Source: Terana coerulea (lineage: Eukaryota > Basidiomycota > Agaricomycetes > Polyporales > Phanerochaetaceae). Taken from it: 10,043 bases of DNA. Positions 1 through 8,160 of this stretch are shown piece after piece. Made by a program: the position numbers and the translations under genes. The stretch is taken from assembly GCA_024811115.1 (NCBI GenBank), contig JAKOGH010000552.1, positions 1 through 10,043 of the forward strand. Reading direction: 5' to 3'. The notes beneath the pieces were generated by a model that made no database searches, was not told where the DNA came from, and saw nothing but the letters and a program-made list of their open reading frames with translations. How positions within the stretch are numbered: the stretch's first letter is position 1; every line of letters begins with the position of its first letter.

Positions 1-259
1 CGTTCAACTTCGCGCTTGGTACCGATAGAATACAGCAGACGGGTAATGGTATCCTGTACAGTGCTGTCTATCAGGTACGAGCCATGTTCGAGACCGTACG
101 GGACGTACCCTGTCGGCTTGGGCAAAAGACTGGATACCACGCTGAAAACTAGGCTGCCTTCTTACAGCGCGAACGGCAGCATGGCGTGCGCCAGCAACTA
201 CGAGCTCGCTGAGGCACACGGACACCAGCTTTGGAGGCTACACGGACGGCGGAGAGCAT
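1..259 (-). CDS. ARG5,6: ARG5,6-type acetylglutamate kinase / N-acetyl-gamma-glutamyl-phosphate reductase, 5' end only
   Basis: In fungi the Arg5,6 precursor is imported into mitochondria and cleaved into the enzymes for the second and third steps of ornithine/arginine synthesis. Only the N-terminus is here; the gene runs off the left edge. I choose the ATG at 259-257 because it opens a Ser/Ala/Arg-rich, acid-free stretch (MLSAVRVASKAGVRVPQRAR) typical of a mitochondrial presequence. Exon 1 (259-166) ends at a GTAAGA donor. An intron (165-110, 56 nt, ending GACAG) joins it in frame to exon 2 (109-1), which reads YVPYGLEHGSYLIDSTVQ and then DTITRLLYSIGTKREVE. The latter resembles the conserved helix before the kinase domain of fungal Arg5,6 proteins. 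An alternative model uses a GTACGT donor at 108 and acceptor at 54 (55 nt) but has no in-frame ATG. Identification rests on this short motif, since the kinase domain is outside the window. The CTGAC plus TTTCAG just before the ATG could be the end of a leader intron. Confidence 0.6.
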
Positions 260-436
260 CTGAAAGGTGTGTCGAGTCAGCCTAACGTCACGCCACGTCT
301 TATAAGTCCACCGAGCGTACCTTCTGCTCACAGGCGTGTGTGGTGGAGGTAAGGGTTGGGAAAGAGTTGAGGAAAGGAACTAGTCCTTGAAGAAGTTGTC
401 CCGCACCACCAGGCGCTTCCCCCGCGCTTGACTCAG
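260..436. promoter_or_regulatory. Intergenic region upstream of the ARG5,6-type gene, with a TGACTCA site
   Basis: This stretch lies 5' of the arginine gene on the minus strand. At 429-435 is TGACTCA, the consensus for the bZIP regulator of general amino-acid control (Gcn4/CpcA), about 170 bp before the start codon. A shorter GAGTCA at 274-279 overlaps a likely branch-point sequence (CTGAC) and is less convincing. The same heptamer also occurs at 1838-1844 and near 7958 and its complement near 8271, so the match could be chance. No TATA box was recognised. Confidence 0.25.
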
Positions 437-793
437 ATGGGCGTCTCGCTGCTCTCATTTCGCCGCCACCTCCTCTCGCGGAAACATCTCACTCCTCGAT
501 CCATGAACGGCCTCCAGTACTCATGCTCGACATGCGGAAAGCCACGAATATGTGGCAAGTTGCTGGCCCCTCAAGACTTTCGAAGCTGTTGTAAACCTCC
601 CTGGGTGCTGCACAGTCTCTTCAGCGGGAAAACACCGAAATATATGCCTCCGCTCTATCCCGGACAGGTGCCGCCTCCCTGCTTCACGGTTCTCAGGAAC
701 ATCGCGCTGGGGACAGCGAGGCTGTGTTTTGTCGCTGATGTCGGAAATTGGTGGCGTCTGGCCGCTCGTAGAGACGCAGAGCACCGTCTTTGA
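437..793 (+). CDS. Hypothetical ORF, 118 aa, unrecognised
   Basis: The open frame runs from an ATG at 437 to a TGA at 791-793. The third codon positions are moderately GC-rich, and the N-terminus (LLSFRRHLLSRKHLTPR) is basic with no acidic residues, as in a mitochondrial presequence. It also has two CxxC-like cysteine pairs (CSTC at about residue 33 and a CC pair). I recognise no domain. The opposite strand is also open for 260 nt here, and a second plus frame is open from 552 to 797, so the frame may be accidental or an unspliced piece of a degraded gene. It lies divergent to the arginine gene. Confidence 0.2.
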   Translation: MGVSLLSFRRHLLSRKHLTPRSMNGLQYSCSTCGKPRICGKLLAPQDFRSCCKPPWVLHSLFSGKTPKYMPPLYPGQVPPPCFTVLRNIALGTARLCFVADVGNWWRLAARRDAEHRL

Positions 794-1067
794 GTAGACT
801 AACTTGAATTACGCGGTGCGTGCTACATCATCGATCGTATCTGTACCGACTCACGAATAATTTTGCAGACCTTGACTGATGCGCTGAAATTGGTACAAGA
901 GGTCATAACGCCTTCCCAGTGCCTTTGTACCGATCGTCTTTTCCAAAATTAACACACGAGTATTGTGGCAGAGACCTGAACCACCTGTGGATATAGAGAA
1001 CCAAAACGGAAGTCTCAGAAGTGTCCCACTGTCCTAGAAAGCTCTACTGAGGAGTCGCTCCCAGAGC

Positions 1068-1135
1068 CTGTTGCAATGCAGACCAATATCCGGCCAAACC
1101 AACCCTCAACTCAACACCGGTCTGCATTGCAACAG
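1068..1135. repeat. Perfect 17-bp inverted repeat with 34-nt spacer
   Basis: The left arm CTGTTGCAATGCAGACC (1068-1084) is exactly the reverse complement of the right arm GGTCTGCATTGCAACAG (1119-1135). The spacer is 34 nt. A perfect 17-bp pair at this distance is far beyond chance. It could be a hairpin-forming small-RNA precursor, a foldback or MITE remnant, or a site for a dimeric DNA-binding protein. Pairing stops abruptly beyond the arms, and I could not find direct repeats that would mark an insertion. Confidence 0.85.
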
Positions 1136-1226
1136 AAGACTCGTCTCAACAAGTTTTCAGGCTCCTCCAACGCAAACTAGCATTGCCGAGTGATTTGCGG
1201 TATTTGAGCAATTCCAGGGGCTGACA

Positions 1227-1267
1227 CAACAAAGGATGTTTGCGGCTAACGCAGACATCCTTCGTTG
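1227..1267. repeat. Imperfect 18-bp palindrome with 5-nt loop
   Basis: CAACAAAGGATGTTTGCG (1227-1244) faces CGCAGACATCCTTCGTTG (1250-1267), separated by GCTAA. Sixteen of 18 positions pair. The two exceptions are transition-type differences, which suggests an originally perfect hairpin that has drifted. It lies 91 bp from the 1068-1135 repeat, so the two may belong to one small element. Confidence 0.8.
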
Positions 1268-1481
1268 AGCTTCTCGTCGGATACGTTAATGTTTGTACCG
1301 TCTGTTAGCCACGGTGCTGACGGAGGTTGACAGCGGTTGACGATGCTGACTACCAGCAGTAAGTATATGATTTGCGCCCCCTCCCCGAATGTCTGGTCGT
1401 GCCTTTCCATCTACCATCAAGACGGCTCGTCCTTATCCTCTCGTCCTTCCTGCGATTTTCTTCCATTCGCCGAACTCTGCA

Positions 1482-2927
1482 ATGGCTTCTGTCGCGAACA
1501 TGGGCACTTCGTCGCACTCTTGTCCGACGCTTACGGACTTCATGCACACATCGCCAGTCCTTTTCTGGCTCCTCCTTAGTATCTTTACCTTCGTCTTCTC
1601 TATCGGCCTTGGATGGACAGTCACCAAGGGCGTCAAGTACTGCGAAGGAACTCTCAAGTGCACGTCATCGACCTCGAAAAGGACACTCTTTCACCCGTAC
1701 CATCCCGCAAACAGCGCAAAGTAAAGCGACACTCGGATGGCTTCCTTAACCCAAGGCATCAATTGTCTCGATTAGCAAAATACTTAGAAAACCGTGATAT
1801 GAACGTAAGTAGACTTCACCATCATATCGCTATGACCTGACTCAGTTCTTCTTTCACAGAAACAACTCAAAGCAAACGAGAAATGGCTCGCCGACATCCG
1901 ATGCATGGTTGACGCAGCCTCGCCTCCCAAGGGCTCTCCATCTCCTACCAAGTCCAAGCCATCATTGTCCTGGTCTCTTCCTACCCTCTTCTACTCCGGC
2001 AAACCGCAGCAGCAACAGTGCCAGCCGTCCCCTGACACACTCGCATACGAAGATTGGGCATTGAAGTATCTGTACGGTATCCGCGGCGTCGGCGAGCACG
2101 CGCTGGGTATGCCGTGCGCGCCTCCTTCCGCGAACAACCCAACACCGCTGTGCCTCGTCGAAGGCTCGGGTGTCGCATGTCACTCGTTCTCAAAATCGCA
2201 TTCCAGCATCGCGAGTAGGTCGCCGCCCGTCTATGAGGACTCGCCCACTTGCTGTGTTACCGAGTCGTCAGACGCCCCATCTGGCTCTGCTAGCACGCCA
2301 CCTGAGGACATGCCCACGATCGTCATCCAGCCCTGCACTACTTTTCCGAGCATCCCGTCCGTCCCCTCGTGCGACGACATCGTCGCGACACTCGCGTACC
2401 TCGAGCCTTTTGCTGAAGAATCCCAGACCCTCGTATCTCCTGCCCCTACGTCCACCATCACATCTCCGGGGCTTCCTTCGCCATCGACCCTTCCACTGCC
2501 TGCGCGCTCGTATCTGCAAGTCCCCATCCCGGGCACAATTGGCTCGACGCGCCCACGAAACCCTCTGCCCTCCCGTCCTGCTCTCGCGCCTCGCACGAAC
2601 GTCCAGAATGTCAACGGCGGCGCCGGTCGTTATCCTACTCTCCCCATCGCGAAGCCCGTGCACCGTGCTCTGCAGCCCTCTTCTCCGCCGCAGCCGCAGC
2701 CGAGCACTCCGGACGTGTGGACGGCCGCGAAGGAGGAGGGAGGCAGGATGAAGGCGGGCAAGGGCAAGGGCCGCGGAAAGAGAACGCCGTTGTTGCGACG
2801 GCTAAGCCAGTGGCGCGGAAGGATTTTGGGGAGAGAGACGTCCCGACGCGGGGACGCCACTTGCGGGGGCCAAGGTCGCGGAAGGTCAGGTGAATGGGCG
2901 CGCACCGGGGCGCGGGCGTACGCGTGA
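1482..2927 (+). CDS. Single-pass membrane protein with long disordered Ser/Pro tail; one-base frameshift
   Basis: The ATG at 1482 has a good context (G at -3, G at +4) after a pyrimidine-rich leader; an upstream in-frame ATG at 1389 is weaker. Residues about 25-46 (SPVLFWLLLSIFTFVFSIGL) form one membrane segment, followed by basic KGVKYCEGTLK. The frame then breaks at 1658: CTCAAG runs into GTGCAC sharing one G, and one extra G would restore continuity into VHVIDLEKDT. The second part ends at a GTAAGT donor; the intron 1805-1859 (55 nt) has CTGAC before TTTCACAG. The last exon (1860-2927) is in phase and encodes KQLKANEKWLADIRCMVD and then about 330 residues rich in Ser and Pro, with a Gly/Lys/Arg-rich end containing GKGKGRGKRTPLLRRLSQW. 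The intact length would be about 463 aa. No family is recognised. Whether the shift is a real mutation or a sequencing error cannot be told from here. Confidence 0.55.
1805..1859 (+). other. Spliceosomal intron in the membrane-protein gene
   Basis: This 55-nt intron starts GTAAGT, has a CTGAC branch-point-like motif at 1837-1841 and ends in a pyrimidine tract with CACAG. Removing it joins DMN to KQLK in phase 0. It is the best-supported intron on the plus strand. Confidence 0.75.
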
Positions 2928-3493
2928 GGCGGTGCCTCCGGCTTCGCGGTGGCGCTGAGCCTCTCAACGGGCTCCGGACTCCCTAACGACCTTCATGAAT
3001 ATTCGCCAAAACCACAAACCACACAAAAACCGACGAAATCACGAGTTAAAAAATGAAGAAAGAACGAGAAATAATCAACTGCGAATCTAGTTATGTCGTT
3101 GTCTGGTGTACTGTAGTCTCTATTTGCTTTGCTCTCTTTCCTTTACTCTTGTTCCCGCATCTTTTTTCACTCTGTCCTTGTATTCCTTTCCGCATTCCCG
3201 TACGGTTTTCCTAGCTGTAGCCCTGTATCTCTTAGCTCTTTTGTACGTTCAACGTTAACATGGCTCCAATGAACATCATGCTTTCCCCACGCAAAGCTTC
3301 CGCATCTGGCATTTCATTGTACAGAATTATTTGACACTGTCGCGGCTCGCGAAGGATGACTGCGTGATGAAATGTTCTTATCCGATTTCTGTAGGGAGTA
3401 AACGAATGCTTGTCAACACCATTCACACTCCAATACATATGAAAGTTACGGTGACGACTTCGACATTTTTGATGACATTCTCCTACTAATATA
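2928..3493. other. Intergenic region between convergent genes
   Basis: This holds the presumed 3' ends of the plus-strand membrane-protein gene and the minus-strand small gene. Composition turns abruptly from GC-rich coding to A-rich (about 3000-3080) and then T/C-rich (3100-3240) sequence. The minus strand stays open from 3493 down to 3232, but codon use there looks random and I do not treat it as a gene. Confidence 0.5.
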
Positions 3494-3725
3494 CTACCCA
3501 GTACTTTCTTGCGGCTGCTGATCCTTCCACGCCTCGAACTTGACACGTAACTGACGTGGATCCTTGTCGAGCAGGTCCTGCGGGAAGTCCTTGATTCCGT
3601 GGACATCTCTCCTAAAAACCAACTTGAACTGTCAACATCAATAGTAGAGTAAGTTATGCACTTACATATGGTGCCCGAGCCCTATCTAATCGAAGGCTGG
3701 TTTGCGGCAGTTCGAGTATAGACAT
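3494..3725 (-). CDS. Small two-exon gene, 64 aa, unrecognised
   Basis: The ATG at 3725-3723 is the first after an in-frame TGA three codons upstream. Exon 1 (3725-3666) encodes MSILELPQTSLRLDRARAPY. A 37-nt intron (3665-3629) has a consensus GTAAGT donor and GACAG acceptor. Exon 2 (3628-3494) encodes FKLVFRRDVHGIKDFPQDLL followed by DKDPRQLRVKFEAWKDQQPQ, and ends at TAG. The spliced product is very hydrophilic and charged, with no signal peptide or membrane segment. The amino-acid make-up and C/G-ending codons of exon 2 look like real coding sequence, but I recognise no family. It could also be the last exons of a longer gene, or a transposon-derived fragment. The intron is near the lower size limit for fungi. 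Confidence 0.45.
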
Positions 3726-3917
3726 TAGTAGTCACGAGTCACAGTCGTAGCCAAGGGATCTAAAGCTTGCTATTTCTAGTCTACCATCTTGTATCGAATG
3801 AGCGAACGGCGAAATGATCTGCGTTCCTTTTGAGTAGCCTTGAAGGGATTGGACCCTCCGTAATCAGTGCCAATCTGTGTAAAGATTGCCAGGCGCGTGC
3901 CACATCAGCGACATGGG

Positions 3918-5444
3918 CTAGGCGACGTCCGGTATGCTCTCCCGTCTGTACTCCTAAGAGACAACCATCGTTCGTTCGACACAGGCAAGGTGCAAAAACC
4001 GGCCATGACGTTGATACACGATGCCCTGTTTGAGACCTGGTTTGCACAATGAATGAAATCACTATTCATAACCACACTGTTGCGTAGCCCACCTGGTACG
4101 GACAGTTGGCCGGGATGAAAACGGCTTGTCCCTGCTTTTGGGCGAACCTGTACGCTCAAATACCCAGTTGCTGTAGCTCGGCGTGCATGTCGTCAGTGAC
4201 GTACACATGCTGGCAATGAATCGGGTCGACTGCGCTGCCTTCTGCAGCAGGGGCCTTGTTGCGCAAATAATCAGAAAGAGCGATGGCGTCTTCGGGGCGC
4301 CATATCGTCCACATTGCACCGTCGTCGCTCGAAGAGTAGACCATCATGTTTACTACGGAGGTCGCGTCCTTGCGCACAGCAGTAGAACCTGTGCGCGAGA
4401 TATCTGGTGACGCCAAAGACATCTTCGGACCTGCAGCACTTGTTTACATGCGCATGATTTGATGCTACGAGAGCCACTTACCGAGATCTGGCTTCGACCG
4501 TGCCGCAAAGCTGCACTGTGCGTCTGCGAAGGGCCAACTCGATAACATATTGTATAAGCCATCCTCGGAAACATACTCGGGGAACGGAAGAATCTTCTGG
4601 AAGCTTGGACCGTGCACGCGGAGCACTTCCTCAGATTTTTCATGGGAAGGGAAGTCCTGCACGCCCACCATATGAGTTGTATATTATCAATACATTCTGT
4701 GTGCGCACCTTGACCACCAAAGAGTGTGTGCCTGGTGTGCGACCTAACTCCTCAAACGCACCCAGGAATTTATCCATCGTCATCTCGACAGGATCCTCCT
4801 CACGGCTATCAACGACGTGCGTGTTCATAGCACCATAGTAGCCCCTGAGCCCCTCCGGATCCTAGCCAGCGCCTTGTTGAACGTTGTAAACAAGAACCGG
4901 AATACCCCGGGCCCAGAGATACCGGAAGGCATCCTTCTGGGAAGGTGTAAGGACAGGAATCTGTCGGTGGTGGTTGGCGTCTCTCCCATGATCTCTCATT
5001 CTATTTGTAGTGAGCGGTTCCGGCTGATCACTGTGCTCAAGGCTTGCAATATCGTCGGTTATTTGGTCGAATACGCCTTCGGCGGCGCGGCTTACGTTAC
5101 GGTAAGAATACAGCTGAGCCTTGGTGCATGCTACACGCTTCATGTCAGCATGTCAAAAACTACATGGATAGAAGACATAGATCTTACCTCCAGGCTTGAT
5201 AGGTGTGGTAAAACAGCCCGGGTATATTTCCCATCCGCAGCGGACGCAAAGAACCGACGCAAAAAGGATGGATGTGCCGCATTCATCTATGGCGCACAAT
5301 TAGCCAACTGACCTCCACGGTGCAGTGCAACATACCACACAGGGCACGCGTGTCAGGCTCAGGGTACTTGCGAATGAGATTCTCTGCCCGCTCATGTTCC
5401 TAATTAGCCTCTACGAATGGCTTGACGTAAGGGGCAAGTGTGCT
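3918..5444 (-). pseudogene. KDM3-like JmjC-domain histone demethylase pseudogene
   Basis: Intact relatives are nuclear Fe(II)/2-oxoglutarate oxygenases that demethylate histone lysines. Exons 5444-5336, 5286-5188, 5130-4709, 4656-4482, 4430-4093 and 4036 to about 3918 join with consistent phase through introns of 49, 57, 52, 51 and 56 nt. In order the product shows a cysteine zinc finger (ALCDECGTSI, then CVRCGWEIYPGCF), the linker IPVLTPSQKDAFRYLWARGI, a DFPSHEK and ILPFPEY block, PDLGPKM, the JmjC core (STAVRKDATSVVNMM, WTIWRPEDAIALSDYL, DPIHCQHVY) and FIPANCPYQ-VSNRASCIN. This order is that of KDM3/JMJD1-like fungal proteins. It is dead: TAG at 5400-5402, TAG at 4862-4864 (where Trp is expected), TGA at 4156-4158, a shift in the T-run near 4005 and TAG at 3954-3956. 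The iron ligands His (HxD) and distal His are replaced by Arg (codon 4374-4372) and Tyr (4098-4096); only Asp remains. The N-terminal start was not found. Confidence 0.85.
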
Positions 5445-5914
5445 CTGCGAAGTTGACAAGTGAGCGCATTACTTACAAATAATACAGAATTCACTTGCAA
5501 GAAGGTGGAGGGTGTTCGGTTTGTTTGGCATCGGCTGGAATGACCGGGAGACTGCCGAGATGATTATGTAAGCGATCGCGACGAGGCGCCTGAAGCTTGG
5601 GGAGCGCGCAGCATCTCCCACGTGACCGCGAATCGCCCAGACTCGCTCGGCCGTGGTTCTGCTCTCTCGCGACCGCCGCGCACCATTCAGCAGTTCAAGC
5701 TTCCACTCTCGCTCAATCTATGGCATCGCACTACCAGCCAGCTATAGCACGCACACAGCTCGTCTTGAGCTCGTCAGCCAGGCCATGTCCCCACTGCAAG
5801 AGACAACCTTCCGCAGGCCTCCCCTAGCATATCCCATCCGGCCCACCTGTCTCGCTGCACAGAGACCTTGACGTGTCTTACACGACGTGGTAACTCACAA
5901 TCCAAGCCTCGCAG
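5445..5914. other. Intergenic region; no gene supported
   Basis: It lies between the 5' side of the JmjC pseudogene and the plus-strand relic starting at about 5915. A GTAAGT at 5476-5471 (minus) with acceptor at 5445 would be a 32-nt intron leading into the pseudogene, which is too short to trust. Plus-strand ATGs at 5718 and 5784 open frames of only about 30-36 codons. These could be an upstream exon of the relic, but no splice joins them convincingly. Confidence 0.35.
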
Positions 5915-6640
5915 ACGTTTCTTGAGCGCACAAGCCTTGTCGCGGTCTCTATGCACGCGCCGGCTCAAAGCGAAGCGCACACCCTCGACCGTTTGGCCCT
6001 CTTTGCACGTGGAATAAGGCTGTCTGTCGCGGCAAGGTGCACGCATGTTTTCGATCTTACGAGGTACGTGGCACATGCATTTTAACGCGGCAGGTTTTGA
6101 TCCTTTTGCTCTGCCAGGCCCCTCACCTACGCCGTACTCGATGATGAGTGACCTTTTCATGGGCTTGCATTCAGTCAAGAAGCCAATAGGGAGTGATGTC
6201 TTGCTACAAGAGGTACGTGGACTATCCACTTGCACTACAGCAGCAGCTCCTTACGGCGTAACATCAATCGAACTCGCCGACTCCGAATGTGAATGATAGA
6301 CCTGCGTTGGCTTCTTACTACAAGCCTTACGAGGATGAATGGACCGGTCAATATGCTATCCTCCACACGCGTACTACATTTTCCCATACCGTCAAGACCA
6401 CTTATCGTGCTGAGAAGGCTGTCTGGTACGCTCTACCCCTCCCAGAGCTCACTTCTACACTGCTCACGCGTCTCACCGATAGGCATACAGCCGGCATGCG
6501 AACACCTTCACGCTCTGCTAAATTCGAGAAAATAATCTTTAGGATGTCGAAGCTATCTCTCACACCGCCATCAAGGGCGCGTTGTTCTCTCAGCTGAATG
6601 TCACTGCTGCTGCGCTACCTACGAGCCTCCGTCCAAGTTT
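5915..6640 (+). pseudogene. Decayed multi-exon coding relic, unidentified (part A)
   Basis: After an acceptor-like CTCGCAG (5908-5914) one frame reads FLERTSLVAVSMHAPAQSEA and LDRLALFARGIRLSVAARCT, with coding-type codon use. It can be spliced over a 54-nt intron (6064-6117, GTACGT...CCAG) into PLTYAVLDDE, and then meets TGA at 6149-6151 and 6194-6196. A second frame takes over with YVDYPLALQQQLLTA, a TAA at 6259-6261 and ALASYYKPYEDEWTGQYAIL up to about 6420. A third, after CTTTAG at 6540, reads DVEAISHTAIKGALFSQLNV. No single model joins these in frame. I recognise no domain. Readings on the minus strand (for example 5774-6235) lack this codon pattern. It may belong with the relic at 7599-8056. 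Confidence 0.35.
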
Positions 6641-7598
6641 CCGGCACCTTCCACTTAGCCCCCGTGCGGAGTGTTGCTCACTATACCGTACAAATTCAAC
6701 CAAGAAATTTTGTTTGGACATCTGCCCTCAGGACTTGCGGCGGTTCGGCTGGCCGATGCAACGTCCCAACCGTGGACGCGTGGACGCGAATACCACCGAA
6801 TGCGGATGCGCACACAAAGGCGCTGTGTCGTGACGCGATACGTTGGATCGCACCAAGGCTGCGCGTCCGTGCACTAGGGCTACGCAAATACCAGCCACTG
6901 CAACCCAAGGTCGGAGACGTCCTCCCATCCCAGCGTGAACAACTCCGACGGAGCGTCCCTCTCGTCTTCCGCGGCAACGTAGCGGTGATTTGTCACAAGC
7001 GTTGGTTCGGACTTCCCCATATTCAACATCTTTGGCTTGGCCTCGCACGACGATGGCTGCCTCAGCGGCCACTCGCGTTTCGATGCGGTCGGAGAATGTC
7101 GCTGTTGGAGCTCATCACTCGGACGGATAAACCCGACAAGACAAGCCGATTTAGATGTCTTCATTGCTCTCGCCGCCCTGCTGCCACTGAGCATGACGAG
7201 CACGAACATGCAAGTGACGGCCCCGTTCTGACGTATCGAGAACGTCGGACATCAATATCTTGTCACACATCCACGATAAACCACCGTGGCGACATTTGCG
7301 TATCGTATCTCGGCTCATCAACATTCACAATATCGCGAATATGCCGCCCTCATGCCGCTCTCTTCTACCCTCTGCACAACCAAGACCGATCGTCATACAG
7401 GCGGAGCCTGTGCAGCCTAGGTACATACGCAATGGAACAGCAAAAGCTCGAAAGTCCCTCTCACGCTGTGCTCAACAGACCGTCATTTTCTTGTTTCGAC
7501 ATCACCGCCACCACCACTATATCAACACTTTATCTTTTCTAACATTCGGCACTTGCTCATACGTCGTCCGTATGTACTGCTTCTCACCCTGCACCCAG
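6641..7598. other. Stretch without a supported gene
   Basis: A plus-strand frame is open for 314 codons (6598-7542), but its product is a Arg/Ser/Cys/His-rich mixture without domains, and both other plus frames and one minus frame are also open for long parts. The openness is better explained by GC-rich composition than by a gene. Short coding-like strings occur in other plus frames (LLTIPYKFNQEILFGHLPSG near 6675; RINPTRQADLDVFIALAALL near 7120) and may be debris of the neighbouring relics. Confidence 0.4.
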
Positions 7599-8056
7599 CC
7601 AAGCTAATCTGGCACTCCCGTTCCAGATCTTTTCTCACAAGTTTGACCGTGGTACGCCGAACCTCTGGCATTGTCACAGAAGACTCGCGGCCGCACCGAC
7701 GCGCTGGAGCATGGTGCCCGGGACGTCGGCCAGGCTGCGAGACATTGACGCCATTGCCACGGTGGCGCGGGACGACTTGTTCATGTATGAATCGTACATT
7801 GGCCAAACAGGACGCGGGGCGCGGACATGCATACTGTGGAGATCGACGGGAGGGCATCCGTGAGCCTGTGACCTACGACCGGAGAAAGGCTCGTTGTTCT
7901 AATGAGCAACGGCGCCCTTCGCACGATGCAACGCGACTGGCCGCATGCCGCAGGGCTGACTCAGGCATAGAGCAGCGACGATGCATCGCGTGGAGATCCT
8001 GTTAAGACCAAAGGTCGTTGCGCAATGAGCTGGGGGCTCAATGCGACTCTGAGGGC
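7599..8056 (+). pseudogene. Decayed coding relic, unidentified (part B), ending at the LTR
   Basis: After a CACCCAG acceptor-like sequence (7592-7598), one frame reads ANLALPFQIFSHKFDRGTPN, PTRWSMVPGTSARLRDID and AIATVARDDLFMYESYIGQT, with GC-rich third positions. Around the G-run at 7811-7822 the sense appears to move to another frame (ADMHTVEIDGRASVSL), followed by TGA at 7869-7871, then GERLVVLMSNGALRTMQRDW and TAG at 7968-7970. Alternating strand-like hydrophobic stretches would suit a beta-rich fold, but I recognise no family. The signal stops where the LTR begins at 8057, so the retroelement may have landed inside this gene; that is an inference. Confidence 0.35.
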
Positions 8057-8120
8057 TATTACGGAGGTTTCCCTCTAGCACGCAGAGACTGACCAGAGAT
8101 ATCGATGTTAATAAACAAAG

Positions 8121-8160
8121 AGATCGCAGTTAAGGCTATGAGGCCTTGACTGGTCGATCT
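8121..8160. repeat. Stem-loop inside the LTR
   Basis: AGATCGCAGTTAAGGC (8121-8136) pairs with GCCTTGACTG (8143-8152) and CGATCT (8155-8160), with one mismatch and a two-base bulge. It sits immediately next to the TATAAA and just downstream of it in the element's direction, so it would be at or near the 5' end of the element's RNA. Confidence 0.6.

Larger units (their letters stand above)
794..1481. other. Non-coding stretch with two inverted repeats and a pyrimidine-rich leader
   Basis: I see no convincing coding frame here. The part from 1068 to 1267 holds two strong inverted repeats, listed separately. The part from about 1400 to 1480 is rich in C and T, as is common just upstream of start codons in filamentous fungi, and probably belongs to the promoter and 5' leader of the plus-strand gene starting at 1482. 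Confidence 0.5.

Noticed and set aside
109..225. Minus-strand frame of ARG5,6 starting at 225 (VSVCLSELVV...)
   Set aside because: It begins with GTG, has a TAG a few codons upstream and contains no ATG. The ATG at 259 with a 56-nt intron gives a better presequence and phase.
274..279. Second Gcn4-like GAGTCA near the ARG5,6 start
   Set aside because: It is only about 15 bp from the ATG and coincides with a likely branch-point CTGAC, so a regulatory role is doubtful.
2231..2967. Long minus-strand ORFs opposite the Ser/Pro-rich exon
   Set aside because: They are antisense shadows of the 1860-2927 exon, Arg/Gly-rich, without start context or splice signals.
3232..3606. 124-codon minus-strand ORF
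   Set aside because: It overlaps the small gene's exon 2 in another frame, and its remainder has AT-rich, non-coding-like codon use.
4148..4163. A 16-nt GT...AG segment that would remove the TGA at 4156-4158
   Set aside because: It is far too short for a spliceosomal intron, and its removal (16 nt) would shift the frame; the stop is taken as real.
5445..5476. A 32-nt GTAAGT...CGCAG intron at the 5' end of the JmjC pseudogene
   Set aside because: It is below the usual size limit, and joining to the ATG at 5531 creates a TAG or the wrong phase.
6598..7542. 314-codon plus-strand ORF
   Set aside because: It has a low-complexity Arg/Ser/Cys/His composition and no domain, and overlapping long open frames occur on both strands. 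It looks like chance openness in GC-rich sequence.
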